DNA of 60,000 nt from Polytrichum commune. Taxonomy: Eukaryota; Streptophyta; Polytrichopsida; Polytrichales; Polytrichaceae. Positions 33,238-45,565 of this stretch are shown one piece after another. The stretch's first letter is position 1. Each line of letters opens with the position of its first letter. The stretch lies in contig OX485807.1 in the NCBI GenBank assembly GCA_950295325.1, forward strand, positions 38,534,440 through 38,594,439, read 5' to 3'. Both the position numbers and the translations under genes were made by a program. Under the pieces are notes generated by a model. It made no database searches and was not told the origin of the DNA. It was given only the letters and a program-made list of their open reading frames with translations.

Positions 33238-36200
33238 ATGCCATCATGCTCTGGCATGGTGGTGGCAAAATGTTACGGGACACTCTCCTCTCGGCAGCCG
33301 CTGTGGCAACAACAATGTCTCACTCAGCAAAGATTAAGTGGAAATGGAGAGGAGGTGCTGCTGAAATTGAAATGCCCTCAGGCCGAATTTCATAAGGTAC
33401 CAATGATTTTTATATACTTGGTGCAAATGTGATGCAATTATAGTGATACTACTTTCATGGATGACTGTTTTCTGGGATAGAAATCAATGTTTGTCTTGAA
33501 ATTGGCGTCTCTAGGATTAAGGATTTCAGGCGAGCTCCTTTGTTTTACGGTGTGCATTGTCCAACTACATCAGTCCTTGAATAAGTTTGAGTGGCAGAGG
33601 TTTTACACTCAATATGATAAAAATCTGCAATCAAGTTTTACACTTTCATGACTGTTTTCTTGATGGGAATGAATGTTTGTCTTGAAATTGTCGTCTCGAG
33701 GATTAAGCATTTCATGGCGAGGTCCCTTGTTTTACAGTGTTACATGTCCAGCCGCATCAGTCCTGGGGTAAAGTTGAGTGGCAGAGACTTTACACTCATG
33801 ATGATAATAATAATTTGCAATCGAGTTTTGATGTTTTGGAGAAGTGGCTGTTATTGCGTTTGTTTTCGTACTTGGAATTGAAATGCCAAACTAGGATGAC
33901 CTAACTGCATGGGGAGTAGCATCAGTAGTCTATCAATGGAGGGAAAAATGTAAGCAAGTACTCATAAACCCACCTCTCATTTCATGCTAATGATTATTGT
34001 ACTGCACTCCTGTGAACAGAACTGCATTGGGATTGCAAGGAGACCATGTTTATGGAGAGGCAGGGTTTTGCCTCTGGGTTATAAAGCAACACAGAGGCAA
34101 GAGGCAGATACTCATGGAGGAGAAGAAAAAGAAGAATCGGAGATTGACAGGAGTACTTGGAGGGCCAAAAACGCTCCTCGGTATGTGCTGCGATCATGCT
34201 GTTTCTAAGTCATGTTATTAGAAAAATCCTTCAATTCAATGGGACATTTTATCTGGAGTTGGTCCCCTATGATTTTCCATTGGTTGTTTTGCATACAATA
34301 TCAAAAATTTCTTTCCACTTGCGGTGCATGCTTGGAGGAAGCGTTTGAATTTGAATGAAGAGCAACCTATTTCGGGTCATCAAGGGGCGAACTCATTTTA
34401 GCACCTCGTGGCATGCCAAAATGTGTTTGACCCTCAATGAACTGATATAGAATGTTCTTTGTTCAACCTCCATACTACCTCCAAGGATGCACCGAAAACT
34501 TACTAAACATGTATGGAATGTGTTGTATGCAAACCAACCAACTCCGGACCAAAAGTCATGTTGAGTTACGGGATAACTTCATTCCCGCCCATGGTTTCTG
34601 TGGGTCTCTTTTGTGATAATGGGTTAGTTCTGGGTCGGTTGGAGGTTTGCAGGGAAGATTCAGCAGATAAACTTGCAACCTCCAGTTTGAAGGATCAACC
34701 CATGGAAGGGGTTCATCCCAATTCTCCATCTGAAGCTACAGGTTCAGTGTTTGGAGCTATGGCATTGATCACAGGGACCAGTGTGGGTGCCGGAATATTG
34801 GCTCTTCCAGCAACTACTGCTCCCTCTGTGAGCCATTCTGAGATTTATTGACTGACTTTGATGTCTCAATTTATGACCTGGGGTTTCACTTCTTAACTGT
34901 TTCCAATACCACGATGACGAGAGAGGATATGCCTGATTTCTGGATTTTTTTAAATCAGATCTCAGCCCAGGAAGCGATGGCACTACATAACCAGAACTTC
35001 TGAAATGCCCAGCTTGGCATTGTGAGTGTGTGGGTAGGAATACGTATGATTGTTGTTACATTCCCGCACTACATAACACTTTTAAGCAGTATGATTCTAT
35101 TCTCTCGGAAAAAGAATAACTCTAGCAGAATCTGAGCATTATCCACATTTCAATTCTGACATGCTGATTTTCCGGTGCACCATATCACTATGGCCCACCT
35201 ATCTTAGTGGGGTTATCCGGTGAACCGGATACTTCAATCAAGTACGTGGGACCTACAGGCTGCCCTTGTTAGCCATGCGTGCAGGGCTGGCTTGTCCACG
35301 GCCGTTCAAGGTGTTCACCTTTGAAAGAAGGCAATAGTCTTCGAGGGCCCTCTAATTCTCCTGATGCCTGTTTTGGGGTTACATATAGAGTTAGACCAAC
35401 TTCAAGACGAAGAAACATCATAATTCACGCTGGTGGCAACATTGCAGTCATCTGTTCTTCTTTCTTTTCCTTCCTGACATGTAGATTCAGGCTGAATCTG
35501 GTTTTCTATGAAGACATACCAAGTAATCTCCTTGTTTGGAAGGAAAAGCAGATGGAAAGCAGATGGACACGTTTGATTCCACTTTTGATCCCTTTTGATG
35601 TGTTTAGTTTCTTGAGTGAGGCTAGGCTGTACCTCTGTTACAATGGAAATAGAAAAGAGAACACAAGCATTTTGTTTGATACTGTGATATATCTGTGGGT
35701 GTGTGTACAGGGCTTCTTACCATCCGCCACACTCATGATCGTGTCATGGGCTTTCTTGGTATTGGAGGCTCTTTTACTAGCTGAAGTGAATGTGGAGTTG
35801 ATGAAAAGGCGACGACTGGGGGAGACGTTACACTCAGAAGTTCTGTCCCTCAGAACCATGGCAGATCAAACCATGGGGTCAAATGGAGGGATTTTCACTG
35901 CAGTTACTTACTTGTTCTTGACATATACGTTACTTGTTGCCTACATTGCGAAATCAGGGGAGGTCCTCTCCCTGATGTTGAATATACCCATGCCTGTTGC
36001 AGCCGCTCTTTTTACTTTCGGCTTCGGTGGCCTTCTGTGCATTGGTGGCTCCAAGGTGGCTGACTCAGTGAATCAAGTGCTTACTGTTTCACTAATTGGT
36101 GAGCACACACATTTTGAACATGTTGGCTGTGATGTCAATTGTTCTATATCTTGGTACTAATAATATGGGATTAAGAAGTTTACATCTGCATATCTAACCA

Positions 36201-39200
36201 ATTCCAGAGCATTTGGTAATCAAGCAGTCTAATCCTAGCACATATGCAGTGGCAAATGATAAAGTTTAGCACATTATACCGATGATCTTCACTTCCTTTG
36301 TTAGCAATGTGCTCTGACATTTTGTAAGTGATAAAGGAAGCGTTCGTGTTTTTTGAACCAAGCCCTTCTGGCAATCCTCTATACCAGGTGAACTGGTGAC
36401 ACAAGTCATACAATATAAATTTTATCAAAATTTTCAGTGTTTAGCCCATGGAAGATATGCAGTACAACGAGGTGTAATACTACTCGAATATATAATGAGG
36501 ATTATGTGTTTTTTTATATCGGTAGGGTATTGAAATTTGAGGATATTTTTGATTTTGGTACCATTTGTCTATATACCATGTAACAACCCACATACCTAAT
36601 TCAACTTATATTCCTGCTAGTATTAATATGGCATCAGGAAGGTATTGATCCAAATAACAACTTGGGTATACATAGATTATCTCATCTTGTGATGCCCACC
36701 AACTATCAAGTTTTTACTGTTAGGTCTTTCGATACCATTATCGATATTGTGGAATGATCCCATGCATTCACCTGTATACCAATCCAACATTGGTATAAAC
36801 TAGGGAGTGGAGTCACATCTTGAACATTGGTGTAAACTAGGGGGTGGAATCACATCTTTGAGGTGATGGATGCAATGAGACAATGAAAGCCAGCTGCCAA
36901 GCCACCATAGGGTCTAGTTCAATGTATGCTTGTATGGACCTTCTGAATGCAAACTGTGGGTTCATATGTGCTATAAAAGTATTGTCAAGGATTTGCTATC
37001 TTCAAATGAATTGAAACAGGAACAGATTTGCAATGCCTCGGCTCTTACAAACTATGTGCAATGCATGTTGTCTGGAAGTAGTCTTGAAGTCTTCAATGAA
37101 GCTGTCAATGCTGTAGTTCTGAGTTCTATGATGTACATTCCAGGGCTTTTTCTTTTGATAGTAGTCGGAGGGGCATCAATGGCAGACTGGAAAGGTCTTG
37201 AGCACACGGACTGGAGTGTGGCCCCACAAGCTCTGCCCATCATTTTCCTTGCGCTCGTCTACCATGATCTTACTCCAGGTATGCAGTTACTTTGCTCTTT
37301 GTAAACTGTAAGAAATGTAAGGGAACTTCACAAGATTGAAGAATGTGAGTTATCTGGCTTGAAGTATTAAAGTTTAGTCAAGTATCGAGTGAATTGGCCT
37401 TGTCTAGTAGGCTAATTTACATCAATTGAAATATGCGCAAATTTCAGTGGTGCTCTCATACCAAGGAATTGATTTATGATGTGTTTTTGATGCTCCAGTG
37501 TTTCATTAATTGTGGAAGCTTTATTATCAGCAGTCAACAGACTTTTCGTGAACTTGAAAATGCCAGAATGAGGTTCCTTACAAGAGCTTGACAAACATCC
37601 AATGGTTGTGCCAGTTGTATGTGCGCAGTTGGGAGGTGACATAGATCGAATTCGTAAAAGTATAATTCTAGGTAGCTTAGTGCCCCTTGCAATGTTTCTC
37701 AGCTGGGATGCGGTAGCCTTGTGCTTGGCCCCTCTTTCGGGTGCTCAGGATCCCATAGATTACCTTATGAGGTCAGTGATTTAATTCCTTTTCTAGTTCT
37801 CTGCATTTCTGGTTCTTATTGCAAAGGGAGACAGGAAAAAATCAAGGGTTACATTTAGGGTCTACATGAGTGGCCATCGCAGTGCTTCAAACCATGTGTA
37901 AACACATATCAATGCATAAAAATATGCTTCATGTTGACAAACGGAAGTACAATAGAGTTAACTGTAACGTAATCTTGTTCCAAGGGAATCTTGGCCCTCT
38001 AAGTGAGGTTTGAGTAAAGACAGTTTAGGGGTTTCTTATATTTCATAAGTGCAGCTTAAATCACGGACCTTCTTTTAGACACTGAGTAACAAGAGGTGAC
38101 ACCAACGTATCCTAAGGTGACGGTGACCTTGCCACTTTGCGGATAACTTCAACGGATTGCATCTTTTGGGCCATAGTTACTGCCGTTTGCATTTTCATAG
38201 TATGGTTTGATTGACCCTCATGTCATTCTATTGAGTTGTCTCTTTTCAATGTCTTTCATGGCGAACCTCACTTTATGTTGGTATCACCTTACAGAGTAGG
38301 TGGTCCTGGACCTGCATTTGTGGTCGAAGCCTTTGCGTTATTGGCAGTCGCGACTTCTTTCATTGGTTCAGTTTTGGGGTTGTCAGAATTTCTGCTGGAG
38401 CAGTTGGGCAAGGCTCAAAGCCCAACAGTTGGAGAAGGTACCTATCTACATCAACTTACACTCTATTCAATATTCTCGATTTGTTTGCAGCCAAGAGAAG
38501 GATCATCTATTTTACTAAACAGATAATAGAAATGCATGCATTTCTACAATAGAACCAAGGGATTGCATGTATGTAAGCTGGATGAGCGATTCATACACTC
38601 CAGCTAGAAATAGTCATGACTCCTGACTGTGATGCATGGATATTCCACCAGGTTCACCAAAAGTTACTTTGGTTGTCTCAGAAGCCCTCCAACCTGTCTC
38701 TGAGTGGTGGAAAAGCAATGGCAATCGAGCATTTTCATACTTACTCGTGCTTGCACCACCACTTATGGCTTCATCCGTTGTGTCGGATGCCTTCTTTTCA
38801 GCTTCAGATCTCGCGGTACTGAATTTTGAATTATGCTCTTTTTTAATAGTAGTAAAAAAATTTAGATGATAAAATCTGCCTATAACACCACCTTTTGTCT
38901 GCTCTAATGAATCCTGTAGAATATTCTGTGGCAAGATCAATGCCAAGCAGCGCAGAAATCCAAGTAATACTTTGAAGATATTATTCGACAACAGTACCTT
39001 CTAGAATTTCTGTCATAGCTCAAGTGGAAATAGGTTGCTCTGACGAACATCTCATAATGTTGTGAAAATGAACAATTTATGCTTGTCACAGGTATCTGGC
39101 TTAGGGTAGGGTAGTGTTCACAACTATCAGTTTGGAAGAGTTATGATGTTTATCAAGCTAAAGTTGATGATAATCTGTAGAGCACCCTAGCCCTAATAAG

Positions 39201-40241
39201 GTACACGTTCTTAAATTGAGCACAACATTAATTTGGACACTTGTATTTGAGTGGTATGTGGTTGGGTGTGGATCTAAGAATTGGCACCAATAAGACATGT
39301 GTGTGAAAGAGGTTGGGCTACGTGCTAAAAATGTGCTAATCATTCTAGGTTCAATTATGGACATGATTGGGGAACCTTTACGACCACTTAATGAGCACGA
39401 GAATCTTCACTTTGATAATGATGAAGACATTCATATGAGCTCCAAAACTTAGGATTTGCCTAAAAACCCCCATCGAGCGTGGCTCGGAGGCTAGGTTCGG
39501 GAGGGGGTGGCAGGGTTGGGATAAAACATGCCCCCTATTTTTTTAATTGGGTGGGGTCTTATTTGATCTCATAAAGGGCTCCCTAGGGTAATTTGGGGCC
39601 GCAGGACCCAAATTTAGCAAAAAAAAAAACCAAAAAAAGTCACCAAGGGGCTAAAACGGGGAGGGCCAGAAAAATGAACCCCACCGAACCTGGCCTCCGA
39701 GCCTGACAGCTGCAACGCTCGTCAGGGGTATTTAGGGAGCCCCCAAAACTTATAGCTACGGGCATGATTTGGATTTGCTAATCATCTTGCACTAATTGCA
39801 TGTTTTATATCTTACCAGAAGTGGGTGCAGAGAAAAAACTATCCATCCAAGGCACGGTTACCTTGGGTTAAGTACACGTCAAATTATTTCCTCCGCATGA
39901 CACTCCCAAAATGCCTTTTGAATTAACTTTGCCCTTGTGATATTGATGAATGGCAGGGTGCATATGGAATGACAAGTTTGTATGGCATTATTCCTCCAGC
40001 CATGGCTTGGAACTTACATCGTGCATCCGCAAAGAAACGAAATATTCATGGAGGAATCTCTGTGCCAGGTGGCAAGCTCACCCTAGCCAGCATTTGTGTG
40101 TGTGCAGTTGCAGTCATTTGTGGTCAAGTGGCGCTTGACGTTCCTCACCTATTTTTACAAGTGGATCCACACACCCTCTCAGTCAGAGGGAGTCCGGATG
40201 ACTTGGCAGCCTTGAGCATTGCGGTGAATTACAAACATTGA
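33238..40241 (+). CDS. Tryptophan/tyrosine permease-like transporter, nine exons
   Basis: Exons 33238-33396, 34020-34180, 34653-34827, 35711-36098, 37144-37278, 37615-37771, 38295-38437, 38652-38815 and 39957-40241 join into 589 codons (588 residues), all introns GT-AG, phases closing throughout. Residues 1-105 are poorly conserved and look like an organelle transit region. The transporter starts at about 137; GTSVGAGILALP (148-159) is the signature of the first membrane helix of the hydroxy/aromatic amino-acid permease family (TC 2.A.42, Trp_Tyr_perm). Ten further hydrophobic segments follow, for example WAFLVLEALLLAEVNVEL, LPIIFLALVYHDLTP and YGMTSLYGIIPPAMAW, giving 11, as in bacterial TyrP/Mtr. 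Plant homologues are predicted plastid membrane carriers of Tyr or Trp. Substrate and membrane are inferred. The start codon is the least certain point: 33007 is an in-frame alternative. Confidence 0.88.
33452..33830 (+). repeat. Tandem duplication in permease intron 1
   Basis: Two copies of about 190 bp (33452-33641 and 33642-33830) share GACTGTTTTCT, AATGTTTGTCTTGAAATTG, TTGTTTTAC, CATCAGTCCT and GAGTGGCAGAG in the same order. They differ at many single positions, so the duplication is not recent. It fills about 60 percent of the intron. Confidence 0.7.
36788..36860 (+). repeat. Short tandem duplication in permease intron 4
   Basis: CATTGGTATAAACTAGGGAG and, 36 bp on, CATTGGTGTAAACTAGGGGG each begin a unit ending in GTCACATCTTGAA- or ATCACATCTTTGA-like sequence. 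It lies inside the 1,045-bp intron 36099-37143. Confidence 0.6.
39230..39425 (-). repeat. Dispersed repeat copy inside permease intron 8
   Basis: Shares GTGGTATGTGGTT, AAGACATGTG and TTCACTTTGATAATGA-like words with 31907-32010 (same direction) and with 763-945 and 45834-46075 (reverse). Its right edge abuts the hAT MITE at 39452. Confidence 0.5.
39452..39744. mobile_element. hAT-type MITE in permease intron 8
   Basis: A perfect 8-bp direct repeat AAAACTTA flanks the block (39444-39451 and 39745-39752). Ends are imperfect inverted repeats: CCTAAAAACCCC near the left and GGGGTATTTAGG near the right, with GGCTCGGAGGCTAGGTTCGG inside the left arm matched by CCGAACCTGGCCTCCGAGCC in the right. 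An eight-base duplication is the hAT hallmark. The element is 293 bp, clearly GC-richer than the intron around it, and non-coding. It sits about 210 bp before exon 9 and leaves both splice sites intact. Confidence 0.8.
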
Positions 40242-41226
40242 TCCCCAGAACTCAATGGGAATGCTGAAATTGTCAGACGATTTATTTACTCTCATGGTTT
40301 TTAATTAAGGAAAATGTGAAAACCATATGTAGCAGCTTTCATATGGAGGTCTACCTCATTGAACCTCATCATGATGAACTCAAGATGTAGAATACTTTAC
40401 CAAAGTCAGAATCATTCTTGTGTACCAGGCCCAGATGTGATTTTGTTTACCTGTTTACAGTTCCAGCCTCAAATGCACAATTTTTACCAAATAACATAAT
40501 TTAGGTCTAGACGTACAAATGTATAGATGTGGATAGTGTACAGAGCCTTGCAACACCATGTATTCCTTAGTTTTACTGACCTTATACAATTCATAGTCAA
40601 TATGTTGTTTGTAACCAGAGGCAACTCAGTACCTTTCCATTCAGAAGCCCTGACATGTGGGGTTCGGTTCGTCTCTTCATATCAATGTGATTCTTCTTTT
40701 CCCTCTTCATCACTCATACTCACAAACATGAAGATTTTCTTACTATGTTGTTTGTTTGACACTTGTTGGGGATCCTTGAAAATGGCAACCCTTAACTCTT
40801 ACTCTAATCAAGTCTACACACTTTGACAAATTGCAAAGTTCAACTGGGTGTATGCATAAAACTTAATCCTTGTGGTGATACAATTTGAGTTTATAATAAT
40901 GAACTTTTTGTCAATGTTTATAATTGAGTGTTCTAGTAACCTATTCGGCAAGAATTCCTTGTCTTGAAAATTAGTCGCTGGTCAAGAAATCTTTCCCCCT
41001 TTTTTATCAAGAACTACACTGTCTTTGGAATTTAGTGTGATTTGAAACTTAGTGTAGGTTCTTAAGTATATTGATGTGCATATCATCTGGAGAGTTGAAA
41101 AGTAAACATTTCTTTGATTCAATCCAAAGACCTTACTCTAACCCTGACCTTGTTCTTGCACCATGCTCAGATGCACTTGATGTTTTTGGTTCATAGTGCA
41201 CTAGTGCAAGGCTAGAAAGCAACTTT
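40242..41226. other. 3' flank of the permease gene, no gene seen
   Basis: Probably holds the 3' untranslated region in its first part. The plus frame at 40527-40826 has no recognisable domain. Confidence 0.4.
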
Positions 41227-41634
41227 CTGCAATTTTTGTAAGTCAGAGGGATTGCAATTCCAGATCAGATGGAACTTGGTCTCCTAAACAAAGCAGGGCT
41301 TCCACTTCCACAAATTATTACAACCACCGACATTGCAATTGGAGTAGAAGATAAATTTAGCTTAGGCATTTTATACCATCCCTGGGGTTGAGCACATGCA
41401 AGGTATAGCTTGATAACCCACAAGACTTGAATGTGATCAACAACCTATTCCTTGCATGTGCTTAACCCTAGCAATCATTATGGCATAAATGCCTACACTA
41501 AATTCATCTTACAAGCCAATTGCATCATGTGTCAATTGGTTGTAATTCCTTTGTGTAGGAAGACCAAAAATTAATCTGATCTGGAATTGCGGATCTTTGA
41601 ATGTCTAATGCATCCCTTTGACTAAGAATTGCAG
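41227..41634. mobile_element. Foldback element (long inverted-repeat hairpin)
   Basis: Arms of about 190 bp (41227-41412 and 41440-41634) are imperfect reverse complements; shared words include GCAATTCCAGATCAGAT, TTAGTGTAGGCATTT-like sequence and GAGCACATGCAAGG. Only a short loop separates them. I found no clear target duplication. It is non-coding, and a transcript would fold on itself. Confidence 0.7.
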
Positions 41635-41721
41635 AATTTGCCACCTCGCCCTGAACCTAGTCCACGTGGCTTTGAGTCATGTTGGTTGAGTGCTCCAGGG
41701 ATAGTATGATAAGGTACGTGG

Positions 41722-42060
41722 GTGTCATTTGGTTCGTTTTTCATATTGTCCAACTTCTACCAATTAGATTGACACAACAAAACTTCTGTTGCATTAAGCA
41801 AATCTACAATGAAGCAACAACCAAAACCATATTGAAAATCGGACCTTCCTTGATTTAGGTATGGTTATCATAAGTGCATGTTTGTTGACTGAATACATAG
41901 GTCCTCCCAATTGTGTTCACTATTAAGTGTGGAGTAGTTAATTGCAATTCGAAGATGTAGTCCAATCACTTTTAAACACATGTCGTGATGGTGTTTGTGC
42001 TTTGACCCTCACCTAACCACACACCAATCAAATATAGGTGTTTGATTAAGAAAAGTTATT
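41722..42060 (+). repeat. Dispersed repeat, copy downstream of the permease gene
   Basis: Inverted partner of 31907-32253. The matching part begins with GGTGTCATTTGGTTCG and continues to TTTGATTAAGAAAAGTTATT. The two copies point towards each other with the permease gene between them. Confidence 0.7.
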
Positions 42061-42230
42061 AAATAACACCCCCATACCTTAACTACACCTGTAACTGTCC
42101 AAAGCTTCACCGACGAGGGTGAACTTTAATTTTTTTTGCCAAAACAATCAACACATGGAAGTTTGGCCTAAGTCCAATGTTGACACTAAGTTCCACATAT
42201 ATAAGGTAGAAATACCTAAAATGGTGAATG

Positions 42231-42535
42231 ACCACTACACTAAATGCGAATGCACACACTAAATGTCAATAACCCTATGAAAGTAAGTAGCATTAAATGT
42301 AAACTCAAACACTAAATATCGACTATGGTAATATGTGGAAGTTACATGTTTGAATTTAGTGTTAGTAAGGATGTGAAAAACAAAAATAACAATGATAAAA
42401 GGAGAATCCCAACATATCTTCTGCCACATCTTCTAACACTAATTGTCAAGGAATTGAAAATTAATGTTGAGCAGGGTAGGGTGGTAATAACATTAAATAT
42501 ACTCAAACATTAAATACCATATTTAGTGTAGTGGT
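42231..42535. mobile_element. Small MITE with ACCACTACACTAAAT ends
   Basis: ACCACTACACTAAAT (42231-42245) is exactly mirrored by ATTTAGTGTAGTGGT (42521-42535). The block is 305 bp and AT-rich. The ends contain CACTA, but the flanking three bases differ (GAC, GTG), so membership of the CACTA superfamily is not supported. The inner CACTAAAT words link it loosely to the repeat at 2223-2618. Confidence 0.65.
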
Positions 42536-44944
42536 GTACTAGACTAGGGGTAGATTGATTCTTGTGCGGACCCAAAATGACTATTTGGAAAAGTGGTGGC
42601 CCGAAAAGAATGCACTGCTAGATGGGATGCAATGATTGGCCAAATAGGTGTTTCACACCACCTGTGATCACTTTTGGGTGCCATTAAGTTAACCATTTTG
42701 TGTGTCTTTGTAAGTAGAGTAGAATATTTTGATGTACAGATTAGGGAGACTCTATTGTACAAGTAGGGGGTTTGACTTACTTGTCTCTTTGAAAAAATGT
42801 AACTAATTATTTACAAGGAATAAAATTACGAAACAACTTGCATTCCTCATCATTTCCTCTTCTCCATCTCTAAAAAATATTGCACAAAATTTCAAGCCAC
42901 TTATTCTGACCGAATCAACTTATTTTCACCACTTTAGGTATTTCTACCTTATTTTGACTTGTCTACGACAATTGTTCGTTGTGGGTAGGTAGAGAACACA
43001 ATCAATAGATTACAATATAATATCAGATGCTACAGATCGTAACCATGGATTTTAGGCAACAAATGTTGCTTAGGTTATGTTATGGAGGTAATAACATGGC
43101 ATCTAAATCTCCTCAACACAAAGGATATATACTATGACATGGAAAAGATGATGTATGTATTTGTCATAGCCCTCGGGTGAAGAGCCTCTCCACGTATGCT
43201 TGCCCCCTAGGGGGCCAACGTTTATAGATATCTATCTATCTTTTAGTGTTTTATTTATATCAATCACATCAAAGCACTCCTTAAAATGGTCTTGGTATAA
43301 GTTCCTAGTCCTGTGGACGTCGGAATATGAAGAGTTTAGAAAGCTCAAACACCAAAGGGTCTTGAGTGACCTTGTGCATCCAAACAACTTACCAAAGAGC
43401 TAAAGTAAGCGTTAGAGTAGATGAATAACCAAAGTGATTGGTGTTGTAGATGCTTGGCATGAAGTGTCAAGAGATATTAAGTGTACATTTCATCCTTATG
43501 AATAAAGTTTGAGGCTGAAGGTGCGTTTACATGTAATTGATGTTTTGGTAGTTAATGGGTGTAGTTAACTTTCTATAGTTCTTATTTTGAGAGATAAAGA
43601 GGGAAAAAAATGTACTATTGATGACAACCACAACCACAATCTCTCTTGTTTGATTGTGATACAAAGTATTGGGAGTATTTATGAGCCCTTTGCAATGGTT
43701 GTAGTTTACTTTCTTTGGCGATCTTTTATTTGTAGTTATTATGTGACACTGGGAGAGAACTTCAAGACCAAAGCATGGGAGAGAATTTGTAGGAGAATTA
43801 CTCTTAGACAACGTGGACCCACTAAAACCCGTAAAAATGCTTGTCTTGATTCCGTAGATTGCACTAACAAGAGAGACAAGCATTGAGGACAAATCCACTC
43901 TTCAACTATCGTAGTGGTTGTATGTAAACAAAAATTAGCACTTGTGAATGAAAGTGGGGCTTGAAGCACAACTCAACCATTGTAGTGGTTGTGTGTAATT
44001 TGACCATCAAAGGTGAGAGGCTAGAATCTATTATTTTGGTGAACATTTCATGTTAGACATAATATTACTCAACTCCTTGGTTGTGTCATGTGGGACAAGC
44101 ATTATTCTCCTTTGATTTTGGGATTCCCAATTTATGGAGAGCACTCGGGTTGTGTATTTCCATTTGATTGATGGCTCAGAGGTTTTTAATTGTAGCCACT
44201 CTCTTTGGAAAGGGGCCATCGTCTAGTGGCTTAGTAATGCTATGGAGCTTTCAAAGTGGTTGTGAAGTGATTACTTCCCTTTGTTCATGGACTGATTAGT
44301 AGCATCTAAGGCATAACATTATTCAACCAAGTCACAAACATAACCTTGTATGGAGGGATAATTTGCTCATGTGAAGACAACCAAATTCCAAAAGATTTTA
44401 TAGGTAAATGTTGATCAATGTGACTAGGTTGGTTGATAATTGTGAGCCACAATCACCCCCACCCTTCAATTGCGTCCTAGTCCGGGTGGGAGATCATGTG
44501 CCACATTCACGCATACCATTCACATGTGTAAGTATAATCAAGGAAATGGGAGAAGTGGTGTGTATAACACCCTTTTGTTTTATTAACTCATGTAAGCATT
44601 CACAAATACTCAATCGCCATACAATGTCAAGCAACAATTAACTAATTAAATCCCCTTCACACCCAATCCCTCTGGACGTAGACTCCTCCTAACAATTTAA
44701 CCCCATGCTTTATGTCACAGCCCTAACCCCACCCACTGCCCCTTGCACTTGCGGCAAATGCACAGGGAGCTGATTGGTGAAGGCCCAGGGCCTCAAGAAC
44801 TCCATTGTCGGCACCCTCCTGTGTTTTCTTCTTAATGCAGTTCAATGCAGTAAGACTATTACCACCTACTTCTAATGTTGTAGCAAGGGGAACAGAGAAC
44901 AACAATGTGATGCCTAAACTAAGTGATCCTTCCTTCTTCACAAG
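42536..44944. other. Intergenic, no gene seen
   Basis: AT-rich; frames on both strands at 43527-43969 overlap and lack domains. A direct repeat of CAACCATTGTAGTGGTTGT-like words occurs at about 43900-43995. Confidence 0.45.
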
Positions 44945-45565
44945 TCACAGCCAACTGCTCCCGGGGTGTTCCGTCTTCTGTTGGGGCCTCCAACGGCCAG
45001 CCCCTTCCTCCCGCTCTCTCCGCTTCTCTTGGTCGAATTCATGAGACACACAACAGAAAACAACGGAGGACAAGGGCAGGAGCATGTAACTCCTTGTGAC
45101 AATGTGCCCGTGGCTTGAACCAGTGAAGACGAGGCGACACATAGAACCAACAAGATGTCCTTGCCCGTCAACCGTGTGGAGGCGAAAGTGGCATTCATCA
45201 ACATCCACCGAGATGTCCTGATGCCGGATCGTCGGTAGCAACAGTCGTTGAAGGCTGAGAGATTGTCTCCTCTGCCTCCTAGTCCTCTAGCAGTAATCAA
45301 CTCCCTTGCGTAACCACCAATCGGCCTCGGCAATCGCTAGACGCACAAAATCCTCAACTCTTATGTCTGCCACTTCTTTTCGCTCCCCCAGATCCCAGTA
45401 GGTGCAGCCGCACCATGCGTATCCACCAGGTTCCTCCAACTCAAAGTCTCATTCGCAATGGCCTTCCCGACTCATCAACTCTTCCTCCTCCACCTGTGAG
45501 CACCACAAATTCCTGCCAAAACCCAAAACCCTGCAAACCCCTGAAATCGACTCCGAGAGAAGCAT
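44945..45565 (-). pseudogene. Unrecognised minus-strand frame, possibly a decayed gene or split exons
   Basis: From an ATG at 45565 to a TGA at 44945 one minus frame runs 207 codons with only two internal stops (TGA at codon 39, TAG at codon 93). The patch is richer in G and C than its surroundings. The N-terminus (MLLSESISGVCRVLGFGR) resembles a mitochondrial presequence. A GT-AG intron from after codon 24 (CAG/GTGGAG) to before codon 98 (AGGCAG/AGG) would keep the frame and remove both stops, so a split gene is possible. An acceptor-like T-tract plus CAG lies just upstream, near 45588. I do not recognise the protein. Confidence 0.3.

Noticed and set aside
35279-35710. Extended frame upstream of permease exon 4
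   Set aside because: Intron 3 happens to stay open in this frame; the acceptor at 35710 restores the conserved GFLPS sequence directly after exon 3.
36930-37143. Frame upstream of permease exon 5
   Set aside because: It is intronic read-through; the acceptor CAG at 37141-37143 gives a phase-correct join from SLIG into GLFLLIVVGG.
42231-42535. CACTA (En/Spm) transposon
   Set aside because: The ends contain CACTA, but the three-base flanks differ (GAC versus GTG) and no subterminal repeats typical of the family are evident.
44945-45241. Similarity of the segment with VDGQGHLVG to the DxxGxxxGR motif of ribosomal protein uL13
   Set aside because: Only the D/G/G spacing agrees; the following RLAS-type residues are absent unless a frameshift is assumed, and the rest does not align.
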